Of a DNA stretch of 64,000 nucleotides, positions 8,309 through 16,286 are shown in pieces. The notes beneath the pieces were generated by a model, which saw nothing but the letters and a program-made list of their open reading frames with translations, was not told where the DNA came from and did no database searches. Positions within the stretch are counted from its first letter, which is position 1, and each line of letters begins with the position of its first letter. Origin of the DNA: Archaeoglobus sp. JdFR-37 (GTDB taxonomy: Archaea; Halobacteriota; Archaeoglobi; Archaeoglobales; Archaeoglobaceae); assembly GCA_002010215.1 (NCBI GenBank), contig MTMY01000003.1:94142-158141 (forward strand), given 5' to 3'. The translations under genes were made by a program, and so were the position numbers.

Positions 8309-9082
8309 ATGGAATTGGTCATACTGGCTGTCCCCTTCATGCTTCTTTTTACCTTCACAGGGTTCAGATTGTTATCACTTATAGGGTGGTTGATTTTTGG
8401 AATTTCTTGGCTTCTCAAGCTTCCTTACTACTTATCCATATCCGATTACTTCAATTCATTACTGATGGTGGCAGCATTTGCTCTGTTCACTGCAATTTCA
8501 ATCGCCTCATACAGGGATGTGGAAAACATACAGACATACAGAGAGGTCACCGCATTCTCCTCTCTAGCGTCCCTTTTTTATTTCCCCTTTGCATTAAACA
8601 GATCTCTTGGGATGTCCCTCATTGAAACGGTTACCCTGCAAACCGCCATCCTAGCAAATTTTCTTGGGATTCCAATCCAAGTCTATGACTGGAATATTCT
8701 GACTCTCGGAGGACGGTTTGTGGAAATAATCCTAGCATGTACAGGTATAGAGAGCATGTCCCTGTTTGCCGGAGCAATACTGGGTGTGAAAGCTGATGCT
8801 CGAAGGAAGGTGAAGGCCTTGTTAGTTTCAGTTCCAGTCATCTATGTGCTAAATCTTTTCAGGAATACGTTCATTATCGCAATCTATGGATACTCTATTT
8901 TTGGAGACCCTGACACGAGCTTTTTCATCGCCCACAATATAGTAAGCAAGTTTGGTGCCACCCTTGCACTGATAGCGATATCTTTGGCTGTATTCAGAAT
9001 ACTACCGGAACTTGCAGATCTGATATTCAGACTTTATGATGCCCTGAAGTCCTTCTGGGGGGTCAGAATTGCTTCTGCGTGA
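8309..9082 (+). CDS. artA: archaeosortase A-like transpeptidase
   Basis: This is a multi-pass membrane protein of 257 residues with about seven hydrophobic segments. The exosortase/archaeosortase triad is visible: Cys in LACTGIESMSLFAG (near residue 148), Arg in VLNLFRNTFII (near 191) and His in FFIAHNIVSKFG (near 212). The family cleaves C-terminal sorting signals of surface proteins and in haloarchaea transfers them to lipid. The next two genes encode the archaetidylserine enzymes that in Haloferax are needed for ArtA-dependent lipid anchoring, and reading frames overlap, so this is one operon. I found no PGF-CTERM substrate in the window. Confidence 0.88.
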   Translation: MELVILAVPFMLLFTFTGFRLLSLIGWLIFGISWLLKLPYYLSISDYFNSLLMVAAFALFTAISIASYRDVENIQTYREVTAFSSLASLFYFPFALNRSLGMSLIETVTLQTAILANFLGIPIQVYDWNILTLGGRFVEIILACTGIESMSLFAGAILGVKADARRKVKALLVSVPVIYVLNLFRNTFIIAIYGYSIFGDPDTSFFIAHNIVSKFGATLALIAISLAVFRILPELADLIFRLYDALKSFWGVRIASA

Positions 9083-9653
9083 AGGATTTATTCCAATTAT
9101 GGTGACACTGCTGCTCATAATGCTCTTTGTAAGTTATGGCAGCTGGAATCTCGTAGCAGCATCATTGGCCCTTTTTGCATTTTTCGCCTTCTTTTTCCGA
9201 GATCCTGATCGGGAAATTGGTGAAGGAATTGTGTCCCCATCAGATGGCAGGATAGATTATATGGAGAGTAACCGGATGGAGATCTTTCTCGGCCCGTTAG
9301 ACTGCCATGTGATTCGCTCACCCATTGAAGGCGTTGTGGAGAGAGTTGTTTATAAGAAAGGAAAATTCAGGCCAGCTTTCTGGAGAGCCGAAGGAAATGG
9401 GGAAAATGAAAGGAATGAGATATATATCAGGAATGAGAAAGGACTTTTCAAGGTGGTCCAGATTGCTGGCATATTTGCCAGAAGGATAATCTGCAGGGTT
9501 AAAGAGGGTGATAGAGTCGAGAAAGGGGAAAGAATTGGGGCCATAATTTTCGGCTCAAGGGTCGTCCTTGAGGTGCCGGAAGGTGTGGTGTTCGTGAAAA
9601 AAACCGGAGACAAAATTAAGGCTGGAGAGACTGTTGCGTATGAGGTTGGCTGA
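9069..9653 (+). CDS. archaetidylserine decarboxylase (phosphatidylserine decarboxylase family)
   Basis: This is a 194-residue membrane-associated pyruvoyl enzyme that would convert archaetidylserine to archaetidylethanolamine. N-terminal hydrophobic helices are followed by FFRDPDR, the conserved SPSDGRIDYME block, CHVIRSPIEG, and the self-cleavage site near the end (IIFGSRVVLEVPEG, Gly-Ser bond). This is the short Psd type. The TTG at 9069 overlaps the archaeosortase end by 14 bases and gives the family-like start MLLREGFIP. An ATG at 9099 is the alternative. Confidence 0.87.
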   Translation: MLLREGFIPIMVTLLLIMLFVSYGSWNLVAASLALFAFFAFFFRDPDREIGEGIVSPSDGRIDYMESNRMEIFLGPLDCHVIRSPIEGVVERVVYKKGKFRPAFWRAEGNGENERNEIYIRNEKGLFKVVQIAGIFARRIICRVKEGDRVEKGERIGAIIFGSRVVLEVPEGVVFVKKTGDKIKAGETVAYEVG

Positions 9654-10248
9654 TGTTTTCTCATTCCTCAACCTCTCTTTCGGACTTGCTGGCCTGAGTT
9701 ACGTGTTTAGCGATGTTGGAAAGGCTGCCCTTTTCGTTTATCTAGCAGCTTTAATGGATGGAGCTGATGGCTACATAGCCACTAGAAAGGGGAATTCGGA
9801 CTTTGGAAGAGAACTAGATTCTTTGGCTGATCTGGTAAGCTTTGGGGTACTTCCAGCCATGATGCTGTGGAGCATGTCAGAAACTCTTTTCCCCATTGCC
9901 CTAGCATATCTAATTGCAGGTGCTTTCAGGCTTGCCAGGTTCAACGTTACAGGCAGCAACGATTTCGTCGGAATGCCCATAACAGCGTCAGCCCTCCTTC
10001 TGTCTTCAGTCATCCATCTCTCCTACTTCCAATTCGCTCCTTTCTTGGCCATTCTGCTCTCACTTCTTATGGTCAGCAGGTGGAGGTACGTAAAAATAAA
10101 GGATATGTCTCTCCTCTCCCTTTTTGCGGCAGTCTTGATAGTTTCAATCTTCGTTAGGGATGCCTCATACGCCCTCATATTCTTCACAGCTGCATACGCA
10201 GCCTATCCGCTAGTTGAGGTGGTAAGAAATGTCAAGAAAAGCCTCTGA
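9640..10248 (+). CDS. archaetidylserine synthase (CDP-alcohol phosphatidyltransferase)
   Basis: This integral membrane enzyme would transfer serine onto CDP-archaeol. The CDP-alcohol phosphotransferase signature is present as MDGADGYIATRKG followed by GRELDSLADLVSFG, keeping the aspartates that bind metal. About six hydrophobic segments follow. I chose the ATG at 9640 over the TTG at 9634. It overlaps the decarboxylase gene by 14 bases. With the upstream genes it completes the ArtA-PssD-PssA set. Confidence 0.88.
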   Translation: MRLADVFSFLNLSFGLAGLSYVFSDVGKAALFVYLAALMDGADGYIATRKGNSDFGRELDSLADLVSFGVLPAMMLWSMSETLFPIALAYLIAGAFRLARFNVTGSNDFVGMPITASALLLSSVIHLSYFQFAPFLAILLSLLMVSRWRYVKIKDMSLLSLFAAVLIVSIFVRDASYALIFFTAAYAAYPLVEVVRNVKKSL

Positions 10249-10567
10249 AAAGGCGACCTTTGAAGCCGGAATAAAGCTTGGTGCTCTTTTTCACCAATTT
10301 ATTGGAGCTCCTGTGAGCTTAGAGAATGCTGAAGTTCTTGAAAAAGCCATTGAAAGCTGCGTTAAACTTCAGCCCTATGTTGTGGAGGCCCAAGTGAGAA
10401 TTAGGAGGAATGCGCTTAGGGAGAAGTTGTCAGCTTTCAGCTACACCTCCTTGGACGGTTCAATGATAGAGGCACGTGTTGTGGTTGAAGTGGAGGGTGA
10501 AAGAGCTGAAGCAGTGCTGGAATGGAACGAAGAGTTGAAATATCCGCTGATGAGGCTGGTGGACTAG
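10229..10567 (+). CDS. mptD: archaeal dihydroneopterin aldolase (MptD family)
   Basis: This 112-residue protein carries the pattern FEAGIKLGALFHQFIGAPVS, which I recognise from the archaeal MptD family (formerly DUF372). MptD cleaves 7,8-dihydroneopterin to 6-hydroxymethyl-dihydropterin on the way to tetrahydromethanopterin, the C1 carrier of Archaeoglobales. RBS GAGGTGG sits 6 bases before the ATG, and the gene overlaps the upstream synthase by 20 bases. It is metabolically unrelated to the lipid genes, so the linkage may be only positional. Confidence 0.78.
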   Translation: MSRKASEKATFEAGIKLGALFHQFIGAPVSLENAEVLEKAIESCVKLQPYVVEAQVRIRRNALREKLSAFSYTSLDGSMIEARVVVEVEGERAEAVLEWNEELKYPLMRLVD

Positions 10568-10623
10568 AGTGAATTAGCCGTTATCCAGATTTTTATGCAG
10601 GGATGACTAAATAATTAAATAAT

Positions 10624-11526
10624 TTAAATAACTCCTTCAATTTCATCCTTTGACGGAAAGTTTCGCGCTCCAACCCTCTGAATGCAGTAAGCAGCGGCAA
10701 AATTTCCCATTTTAAGGCATCTCTCAATTTCATACCCGTTTATGTAGCCATAGAGGAAGCCTGCCGCAAAAGCATCACCAGCTCCGGTGGTGTCAACTGC
10801 CTTAACCTCATAAGCTGGCCTGAAGTGTCTGCCTTCTCTGGTTACTGCAACGCTCCCACTTCTTCCCAAAGTGATTATCAGTATATTCACGTACCTGAGC
10901 ATTTCAGCCTCACTCACACTAAGCATGGAGAATTCCGGCTGGGAGAGGATGAGTATGTCAACATGCTGCAATAATTCCTTCAACACTCCAAAACCCAGAG
11001 AAGTGTAAGGATAGCCAGGATTGAGTATGACCGTGCAATCATACTCCTTCGCCCTCTCTGCTACTTCCAGATGGACGTCGAAGCTCAGATGGGATGGAAA
11101 TGGGTCGAGGTAGAAGAAGCTGTTAACCTGAAAATCCTCACTTCTCATCCGTAATTCAGGCTTACCCGCAGCATTTGGATGAACGAAGAACGTTCTTTCT
11201 CCTCCTGAATCCACATACACATCCACTCTTCCGGTTCTGGCATCTGTAATGTTGAGCACCAGCTTTACTCCAACTTCTTCCATGCTCTTCCGGAAAAGCT
11301 CGGCATCTTCATCCTTCCCGATGGTGGAATAAAAATAGCATGTAATGCCCAGCTTTGATAGTCCATATATCACGTTTGCTGCTGCGCCTCCAGCAATTCT
11401 ATGGGTTTCTTTCACAACAGCATGACCTCCAGGCTGGGGGAAGGAGTCGATGAGATGTATGTAATCTATCAGCGCAGGTCCAATTCCCGCTACTCCCGGA
11501 GCAGCTCCAGTAATCCCATCAACCAT
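10624..11526 (-). CDS. PfkB-family carbohydrate/nucleoside kinase
   Basis: This 300-residue ribokinase-fold enzyme has an N-terminal substrate region (GVAGIGPALIDYIHLIDSFP, then GGAAANVIYGLSKLG) and the C-terminal PfkB signature VDTTGAGDAFAAGFLYG with the catalytic Asp. The ATG at 11526 gives the usual family length. Upstream in-frame codons would run into the divergent HTH gene. The resemblance to adenosine/inosine-type kinases is only general, so the sugar or nucleoside substrate is undetermined. Confidence 0.85.
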   Translation of the reverse strand: MVDGITGAAPGVAGIGPALIDYIHLIDSFPQPGGHAVVKETHRIAGGAAANVIYGLSKLGITCYFYSTIGKDEDAELFRKSMEEVGVKLVLNITDARTGRVDVYVDSGGERTFFVHPNAAGKPELRMRSEDFQVNSFFYLDPFPSHLSFDVHLEVAERAKEYDCTVILNPGYPYTSLGFGVLKELLQHVDILILSQPEFSMLSVSEAEMLRYVNILIITLGRSGSVAVTREGRHFRPAYEVKAVDTTGAGDAFAAGFLYGYINGYEIERCLKMGNFAAAYCIQRVGARNFPSKDEIEGVI

Positions 11527-11570
11527 CGAAAAAAGTAAAGCTTTTAGAGTATTAAAACGCATCCCCTCTG

Positions 11571-11852
11571 ATGATCCTTGAAGATGAGAGAATAGACCTA
11601 GACCTATATCTTGCAGAGGTGCCAAGGAGGCTGGATGTGCTCAGGGTTCTGAGCTATGAAGAGAGGATAAGCGTTGAAGACCTTGCCAGAAAGCTCAATC
11701 TCGACGTGGAGACCACGAAAAACCTGTTGAGGGACGTTGAGGCCATGGGTCTGGTAGATACAAGAGAGGAGCTTGATAGGGGGAGAATAACACTGAAAAC
11801 CCGGTTGAGTTACCGGGGAGTCAGGTACCTCCGCACCAAGGGACTGCTCTGA
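11571..11852 (+). CDS. small winged-helix regulator
   Basis: This 93-residue protein is almost entirely one winged-helix domain: helix-turn-helix at ISVEDLARKLNLDVETTKNL, then a wing around RITLKTRLSYRGVRYL. No metal-binding cysteines are present. It is divergent from the PfkB kinase, whose start lies 45 bases away, and is followed by the disulfide reductase gene after 45 bases. Target and signal are unknown. Confidence 0.65.
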   Translation: MILEDERIDLDLYLAEVPRRLDVLRVLSYEERISVEDLARKLNLDVETTKNLLRDVEAMGLVDTREELDRGRITLKTRLSYRGVRYLRTKGLL

Positions 11853-11897
11853 AATCTTTTTATACACAATCTGTCATTATTTTTACAGGGTGATGGA

Positions 11898-13223
11898 TTG
11901 AAGGTAGTAGTCATTGGCGGCGGCGCAGCGGGGATGGCAGCAGCATCTCGCATAAAGAGGTTGCAGCCAAAGTGGGATGTTACGGTTTTTGAGGCAAGCA
12001 AATACGTGAGTCACGCTCCATGCGGCATCCCTTTTCATGTGGCAGGATATGTTGAAAGCCTAGATGACCTCTGTGCTTACGATGTGTCCTTTTTCATAGA
12101 AAACAGGGGTATAGACGTCAGAATAGGCTCAAGAGTGATTGAGGCTGGTGATGGCTACGTTATAGTGGAGAGGAAGGGGGAAGTAGAAGAGCACGGCTGG
12201 GATTACCTGCTTATAGCAACAGGTACAAGACCTGCTGCGTTGAATGTTGGATGCCGGGAGCTGGAAGGAGTAATGTGCGTCGGCAGCATTGAGGACAGCG
12301 TTTACATAAAGGAGAGGGCAAAGAAGGCGAAAAATGTTGTCATCGTTGGCAGTGGCTACCTTGGCATTGAGATGGCGGATGCCATGCTCAGACTTCACAA
12401 AAAGGTGACTGTCATTGAAATGGGGTCACATCCACTTCCTGAATATGATGTTGAGATTGGAGAGCTTCTTAGAAGAAATATGGAAAAGCTGGTGGAGTTC
12501 AGATCCAATGAGAAAGTTTTGGAAATTGAGGGCAAGGACAAGGTAGAGAGGGTGGTGACAGACAAGGGAGCATACAAAGCGGACCTCGTCATCCTCTGCA
12601 TCGGTGTTGAGCCAAATGTAGAACTGGCAACGCAGCTTGGAGCTAAAATTGGAGACAGTGGAGCTATATGGACCGACAAATACCTGCGAACAAGTGTTGA
12701 TGGAGTTTTTGCAGCAGGAGACTGTGCAGAAACAACAAACATCGTGACTGGTAGAAAAGACTGGATTCCTCTGGCAGCCCCAGCCAACAAAATGGGTTAT
12801 GTTGCCGGATCAAACATTGCCGGTGTGGATATCATGTATCCCGGCTCGCTGAAAAGCCAGCTAACGTCCTTCCTAGATCTGGAAATAGGTAAAGCGGGGC
12901 TCAGCGAGAAGGAAGCGGTCAAAGAAGGATATGATGTTGTTTCTGCAACAGTCATTTCAAGGGCAAGGGCCAAGTACATACCGGATGGAAAGAGTATAAC
13001 CCTCAAGATGGTGGCAGAAAGTAATGGAAGGGTTCTTGGGGTTCAGGCAGCAGGAGTTGGTGTGTCCAAGAGAATATACGGTGCCTCAGCTCTTCTTTAT
13101 AAAAGCGCAAATGTAGAGGATTTCTTTTTCACAGACTTTCCTTTCTACCCTCCAAAATCCCCTGTATGGGACCCTCTCGTAATCGCAGCAAGAAACCTCT
13201 TCAGAAAACTCGGAATAAACTAA
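11898..13223 (+). CDS. CoA-disulfide reductase / NADH oxidase family flavoprotein
   Basis: This is a 441-residue cytosolic pyridine-nucleotide disulfide oxidoreductase. The FAD fold is VVVIGGGAAGMAAASRIKRL. The single redox cysteine is in SHAPCGIPFHVAG (near residue 43), as in CoA-disulfide reductases and NADH oxidases. The NAD(P)H fold is VVIVGSGYLGIEMADAM, and FAD ribityl binding is at GVFAAGDCAET. A C-terminal dimerisation domain follows. The start is TTG at 11898, preceded by GGGTGATGG. Members reduce CoA disulfide, polysulfide or oxygen, and this one could help oxidative stress defence or sulfur handling. Confidence 0.88.
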   Translation: MKVVVIGGGAAGMAAASRIKRLQPKWDVTVFEASKYVSHAPCGIPFHVAGYVESLDDLCAYDVSFFIENRGIDVRIGSRVIEAGDGYVIVERKGEVEEHGWDYLLIATGTRPAALNVGCRELEGVMCVGSIEDSVYIKERAKKAKNVVIVGSGYLGIEMADAMLRLHKKVTVIEMGSHPLPEYDVEIGELLRRNMEKLVEFRSNEKVLEIEGKDKVERVVTDKGAYKADLVILCIGVEPNVELATQLGAKIGDSGAIWTDKYLRTSVDGVFAAGDCAETTNIVTGRKDWIPLAAPANKMGYVAGSNIAGVDIMYPGSLKSQLTSFLDLEIGKAGLSEKEAVKEGYDVVSATVISRARAKYIPDGKSITLKMVAESNGRVLGVQAAGVGVSKRIYGASALLYKSANVEDFFFTDFPFYPPKSPVWDPLVIAARNLFRKLGIN

Positions 13224-13257
13224 ATTACTAAACTATCAACTTATCAACTAATATCAG

Positions 13258-13776
13258 CTAAACTATCTCTCTGAGAAGTTCTTCAATTTTTTTCAGCTCC
13301 TCCCTCACCTTCTCAACTGCCAAAGTGTTATCCAGATACTCCAGCGGTGAAGAGCATCTGGGACATGTGAATCCCATTTCTATAGCTTGTTCGTAGGATA
13401 TCTTTACACAGCCATTGATGCATATATAGTAGACTGTACTGTCTTCTTTCTCAATTTTTTCCTCCAGTTTCCTTTTTGTTTTCATAAGTTCCCTTCTCAG
13501 AACCTCTCTTTCCCTATCGTAATTTATCTTCCAGTAATATTCCATCCAGCCAGTATCCTCGTCTTTCTGTCTGCGATATTCAGCAAGACCAAGCTCATAT
13601 AAAGCGAAAAGAGCTCTTCTAACGTCGTTAATCTCAATCCCAAGCCTCATGGCAATTTCTTCATCTGTGAATTCCCCATTGATGTTCAGAGCATAAATGA
13701 TCAATCCTATATCACCAGCCACTCTTTCGATTAGCTCTCTAACAAGTTCTTCAGACTTTGCCACCACTGACTTCAC
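13258..13776 (-). CDS. tfe: transcription factor E alpha subunit
   Basis: This 172-residue archaeal TFIIE-alpha homologue stabilises the open promoter complex. The N-terminal winged helix spans about residues 10-90 (GEFTDEEIAMRLGIEINDVRRALFAL). A helical linker and a zinc ribbon with CINGC and CPRC cysteine pairs (near residues 118-140) follow, then a charged C-terminal helix. Length and order match TFE. It is convergent with the disulfide reductase gene. Confidence 0.93.
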   Translation of the reverse strand: MKSVVAKSEELVRELIERVAGDIGLIIYALNINGEFTDEEIAMRLGIEINDVRRALFALYELGLAEYRRQKDEDTGWMEYYWKINYDREREVLRRELMKTKRKLEEKIEKEDSTVYYICINGCVKISYEQAIEMGFTCPRCSSPLEYLDNTLAVEKVREELKKIEELLREIV

Positions 13777-13946
13777 AGTAATTAAATCTGGGGGTTATCC
13801 TTATTTAATTTTACGATGGAACTAAATTGTGTACTCTTTCATATATTATTAAAATTGGTGATAGCATATTATTTACAAAGCTTGAGAAGTGTTGTGACTT
13901 GCAGGCTTCTGATAGTTTCTTATATATCCCCGTGAGTCATAAATAT
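13777..13946. other. AT-rich intergenic DNA upstream of tfe and cytochrome genes
   Basis: This stretch between divergent tfe and the first cytochrome gene holds the tfe promoter region and no visible gene. I see no tRNA or repeat. A TATATATCCCC stretch is at about 13921-13931. Confidence 0.4.
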
Positions 13947-13980
13947 CGTAAATTCAATTACGAAAAGTTAATATAGATTT
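13947..13980 (+). promoter_or_regulatory. cytochrome promoter with inverted repeat
   Basis: CGTAAATTCAATTACG at 13947-13962 has perfect arms CGTAA and TTACG around six bases. It lies just upstream of a TATA-like GTTAATATAGATTTTA (about 13967-13981). The first cytochrome ATG is at 13998. The position suits a regulator site, but no binding protein is known. Confidence 0.4.
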
Positions 13981-13997
13981 TATTACCTCGAAAAACC

Positions 13998-14585
13998 ATG
14001 AGACTTGGTAGAATGGCAGTTTTGCTAGCTCTGGTTCTGATTGCAGTGTTTATCACCGGCTGCGCTCAGGAGGAGAAGCCGAAGGTTTCACCAACTCCTG
14101 AAAAGGAAACTCCAAAACCTACTCCAACTCCTGCAAAGAAGGAAACTCCAAAACCAGAGGCGCCCAAGCCTACTCCAACGCCTAAACCGAAAACAACGCC
14201 TAAAGCTGAAGCCAAAGAACAAGTAGTTAGGTGTGAGGCGTGCCACACTAAAGCTGTTAACTATGCCGCCCATGTTACTGGAGGACAGAGATGTGCTAAC
14301 TGCCATGGAAGTGATCCGCACAAGATTCACGTAGGGCCAGGAACCATCAACCTGCAATGCAGCACCTGTCATGGAGCCCCACCAAACGTGAAAGTTCCCA
14401 AACCAATAGAAGAAGGCAGGACGGTCTGTGAGAACTGCCACGCCTATCCAGACCCGACAAAGCCCAGCTATGGTAACCTGGTTAACATCCATATCCCAAG
14501 AGGTAAGTACTGTACCGTTTGCCATGGCTTGGACATTGCGTCCCTCCACAAGGCAGCCGATACATTTGTGGAAACAACAACTTAA
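13998..14585 (+). CDS. pentaheme c-type cytochrome lipoprotein
   Basis: This is an exported lipoprotein of 195 residues. Residues 1-23 form a signal peptide with lipobox FITGC. A 45-residue Pro/Thr/Lys-rich spacer (KPTPTP repeats) follows, then five CxxCH heme sites: CEACH, CANCH, CSTCH, CENCH and CTVCH. It should be tethered outside the membrane and pass electrons, as expected for Archaeoglobales that respire metals or other extracellular acceptors. It is homologous to the next gene: both share NL-x-x-IHIPRG before the fifth heme. The heme count is directly visible. The electron partner is unknown. Confidence 0.9.
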   Translation: MRLGRMAVLLALVLIAVFITGCAQEEKPKVSPTPEKETPKPTPTPAKKETPKPEAPKPTPTPKPKTTPKAEAKEQVVRCEACHTKAVNYAAHVTGGQRCANCHGSDPHKIHVGPGTINLQCSTCHGAPPNVKVPKPIEEGRTVCENCHAYPDPTKPSYGNLVNIHIPRGKYCTVCHGLDIASLHKAADTFVETTT

Positions 14586-14625
14586 GAAACAACCCAATTT
14601 ACCAATTTTTTAACGGAGGGAGGGA

Positions 14626-15198
14626 ATGAAAAAAATCCTGGTGCTGTTATTTTTACTCTCGTTGCTCTTTATTGGGTGTGTTCAGGAACTTCAAAAGGCT
14701 GAGAAAGGCGAAAAAGTGGAAATGCCAACCCCCGGAGTTACACCCTCAGAGACTCCTAAACCAACTCCAAAGCCAACTGTAACACCCGTAAGGCCAAAAT
14801 ACGTTGAAGCTACCGGAGCCATTTGCGAGAACTGCCACATAAATGAAAAAAGGCAGTATGTTCCGCAAGCTAAGACAATTGCCGGACACGTTGATGGGAG
14901 CCAGTACTGTTTCTACTGTCATGCTGAAAATAAATCTGGAAATCTTGTGGAGGAAATAGCGAAACTCCACCACAGCAAGTATACGGATTGCAACCTCTGC
15001 CATAAGAGCTTCACCCTTACAGAGCTGGATTGCGGGAACTGCCATGCAGCTGATGACCCTTTCAAGCCCAGTGAAGCCAACCTTCTTGACATCCACATAC
15101 CCCGGGGTGTTGACTGCCAGTCGTGTCACGGCGACGATTTCCTGAGAATACATGAGAAAAGGGAGATCTTCCCGGAAGAGTTTCCAATTCCGAGATAA
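14626..15198 (+). CDS. second pentaheme c-type cytochrome lipoprotein
   Basis: This is a 190-residue exported lipoprotein with lipobox LFIGC after a short signal peptide, a Pro/Thr spacer (TPKPTPKPTVTP), then five CxxCH sites: CENCH, CFYCH, CNLCH, CGNCH and CQSCH. RBS GGAGGGAGGG lies directly upstream of the ATG. The spacing from the first cytochrome is 40 bases, so the two are an operon and probably arose by tandem duplication (shared DIHIPRG and GNCHA-type patterns). They could form a heterodimer or a relay. Confidence 0.9.
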   Translation: MKKILVLLFLLSLLFIGCVQELQKAEKGEKVEMPTPGVTPSETPKPTPKPTVTPVRPKYVEATGAICENCHINEKRQYVPQAKTIAGHVDGSQYCFYCHAENKSGNLVEEIAKLHHSKYTDCNLCHKSFTLTELDCGNCHAADDPFKPSEANLLDIHIPRGVDCQSCHGDDFLRIHEKREIFPEEFPIPR

Positions 15199-15208
15199 TT
15201 AACTGAGT

Positions 15209-15219
15209 TCTAAGATGCC
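15209..15219 (+). repeat. direct repeat copy 1, TCTAAGATGCC
   Basis: This 11-base sequence just after the second cytochrome gene recurs exactly at 16172-16182, just after the Fe-S gene. The two copies bracket about 950 bases. Confidence 0.5.
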
Positions 15220-15251
15220 GGATGAGTCATAACCTTAACTTCAACAACCTG

Positions 15252-15258
15252 TTTTTTT
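15252..15258 (+). terminator. oligo-T terminator after cytochrome operon
   Basis: A run of seven T follows the cytochrome genes, the usual form of an archaeal intrinsic terminator. No hairpin is needed or seen. Confidence 0.4.
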
Positions 15259-15455
15259 AAAAAAGATTGATAAAACTCTCATACACCATTACGTGACATC
15301 GAATTTCAGAAGAATCTCAAGGATTTCGAGCAAAAAGCAGAGTTCCCTGAATGGGTTTTTGGGTAAATATTAAGTCACAGGATGTTTGTCCTCGGTTGAA
15401 CTGGTGATTGATGATTGAAGCAAATTTTAAATATATGAGGTTTTTATTTAAATTC

Positions 15456-16169
15456 ATGTCAGATTTGCAATCCATCTATAAAGTGTTAGAAGATTCCAAA
15501 GCCGTTTACGGAACCACCAAAATTAAATCAAATTTTATTTTCCCAAATGCAAGAAGTGCTTTGATCTTTGGATTCCCGATACCAAGAGCAGTTCTTAAGT
15601 CTACAAAGCCTCTACACAATTACTGGAGAACTGCAAATCTTTTATACAGGCATCTCGATACTTTGGCAGTTAAAATTGCACTTATATTAGAGGAAGATAG
15701 TTACGACTCTTTACCGATATTTGGTTGCTTCCCGTTTCGGGTAACGGGAATGTATGAATATGCTGGATTTGTAGACCTCATTAGACTTGCAACTAAATGT
15801 GGACTTGGAAAAATCTCGAAAAGTTCAATGCTCATAAATCCAGAATACGGTACGAGATTAATTCTGGCAGGAGTCCTCACAGAAGCCAAATTAGAGGAGA
15901 TTAAAAAATCGCCTGGGAATGGCTGCCCGGAAGATTGCTATGAATGTATTAACGCATGTCCAGCTAAAGCCCTTGAACCCTACAGTATTGATGTCAAAAG
16001 ATGTATAAGGACGCAATCTTTCTCTCCTCTTTTTGTACACCTCCTAAAGTCAGAAAATAGAGAACTTTCACCCAGTGAAATTGAAATTCTCCAGCATGTT
16101 GCTGTTATTGATGACCATAATTGGTATATGTGCATTGAGTGTACAGCTAAATGCCCCAGGAATCTTTAA
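15456..16169 (+). CDS. 4Fe-4S ferredoxin-domain protein, QueG/reductive-dehalogenase-like
   Basis: This 237-residue cytosolic protein has a C-terminal double-cluster region: CPEDCYECINACPAKAL near residue 165 and CIECTAKCP at the end. The N-terminal two thirds (ALIFGFPIP..., GCFPFRVTG...) resemble the cobalamin-binding half of epoxyqueuosine-reductase-like proteins, but I cannot confirm B12 binding. The ATG at 15456 fits a TATA-like TTTTAAATATA near 15423-15433. An upstream ATG at 15408 is less likely. The gene is more AT-rich than its neighbours and bracketed by the 11-base direct repeat, which hints at acquisition. Confidence 0.6.
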   Translation: MSDLQSIYKVLEDSKAVYGTTKIKSNFIFPNARSALIFGFPIPRAVLKSTKPLHNYWRTANLLYRHLDTLAVKIALILEEDSYDSLPIFGCFPFRVTGMYEYAGFVDLIRLATKCGLGKISKSSMLINPEYGTRLILAGVLTEAKLEEIKKSPGNGCPEDCYECINACPAKALEPYSIDVKRCIRTQSFSPLFVHLLKSENRELSPSEIEILQHVAVIDDHNWYMCIECTAKCPRNL

Positions 16170-16171
16170 GC

Positions 16172-16182
16172 TCTAAGATGCC
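16172..16182 (+). repeat. direct repeat copy 2, TCTAAGATGCC
   Basis: This is the exact partner of 15209-15219, starting two bases after the stop of the Fe-S gene. Confidence 0.5.
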
Positions 16183-16286
16183 ACGTATGACTACAAATAA
16201 CTATTTATAATACCAGCACCCCTTTTTGATACGTAACCACCGACTCAGCGGTGAGCGACAAAAAAAGCGAATATGGAGGGATGACA

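Noticed and set aside
8309..9082. PGF-CTERM sorting substrate near the archaeosortase
   Set aside because: No protein in the window ends with a PGF-like motif, hydrophobic helix and basic tail.
13777..13997. tRNA or small RNA in the longer intergenic gaps
   Set aside because: I looked for T-loop (GTTCGA-like) sequences, paired acceptor arms and C/D boxes in all gaps over 100 bases and saw none. A tRNAscan-type search was not possible.
15274..15366. Short open stretch reading DIEFQKNLKDFEQKAEFPEW, possibly a gene remnant
   Set aside because: Only about 30 codons, no start codon, and no clear partner. Too short to call a pseudogene.
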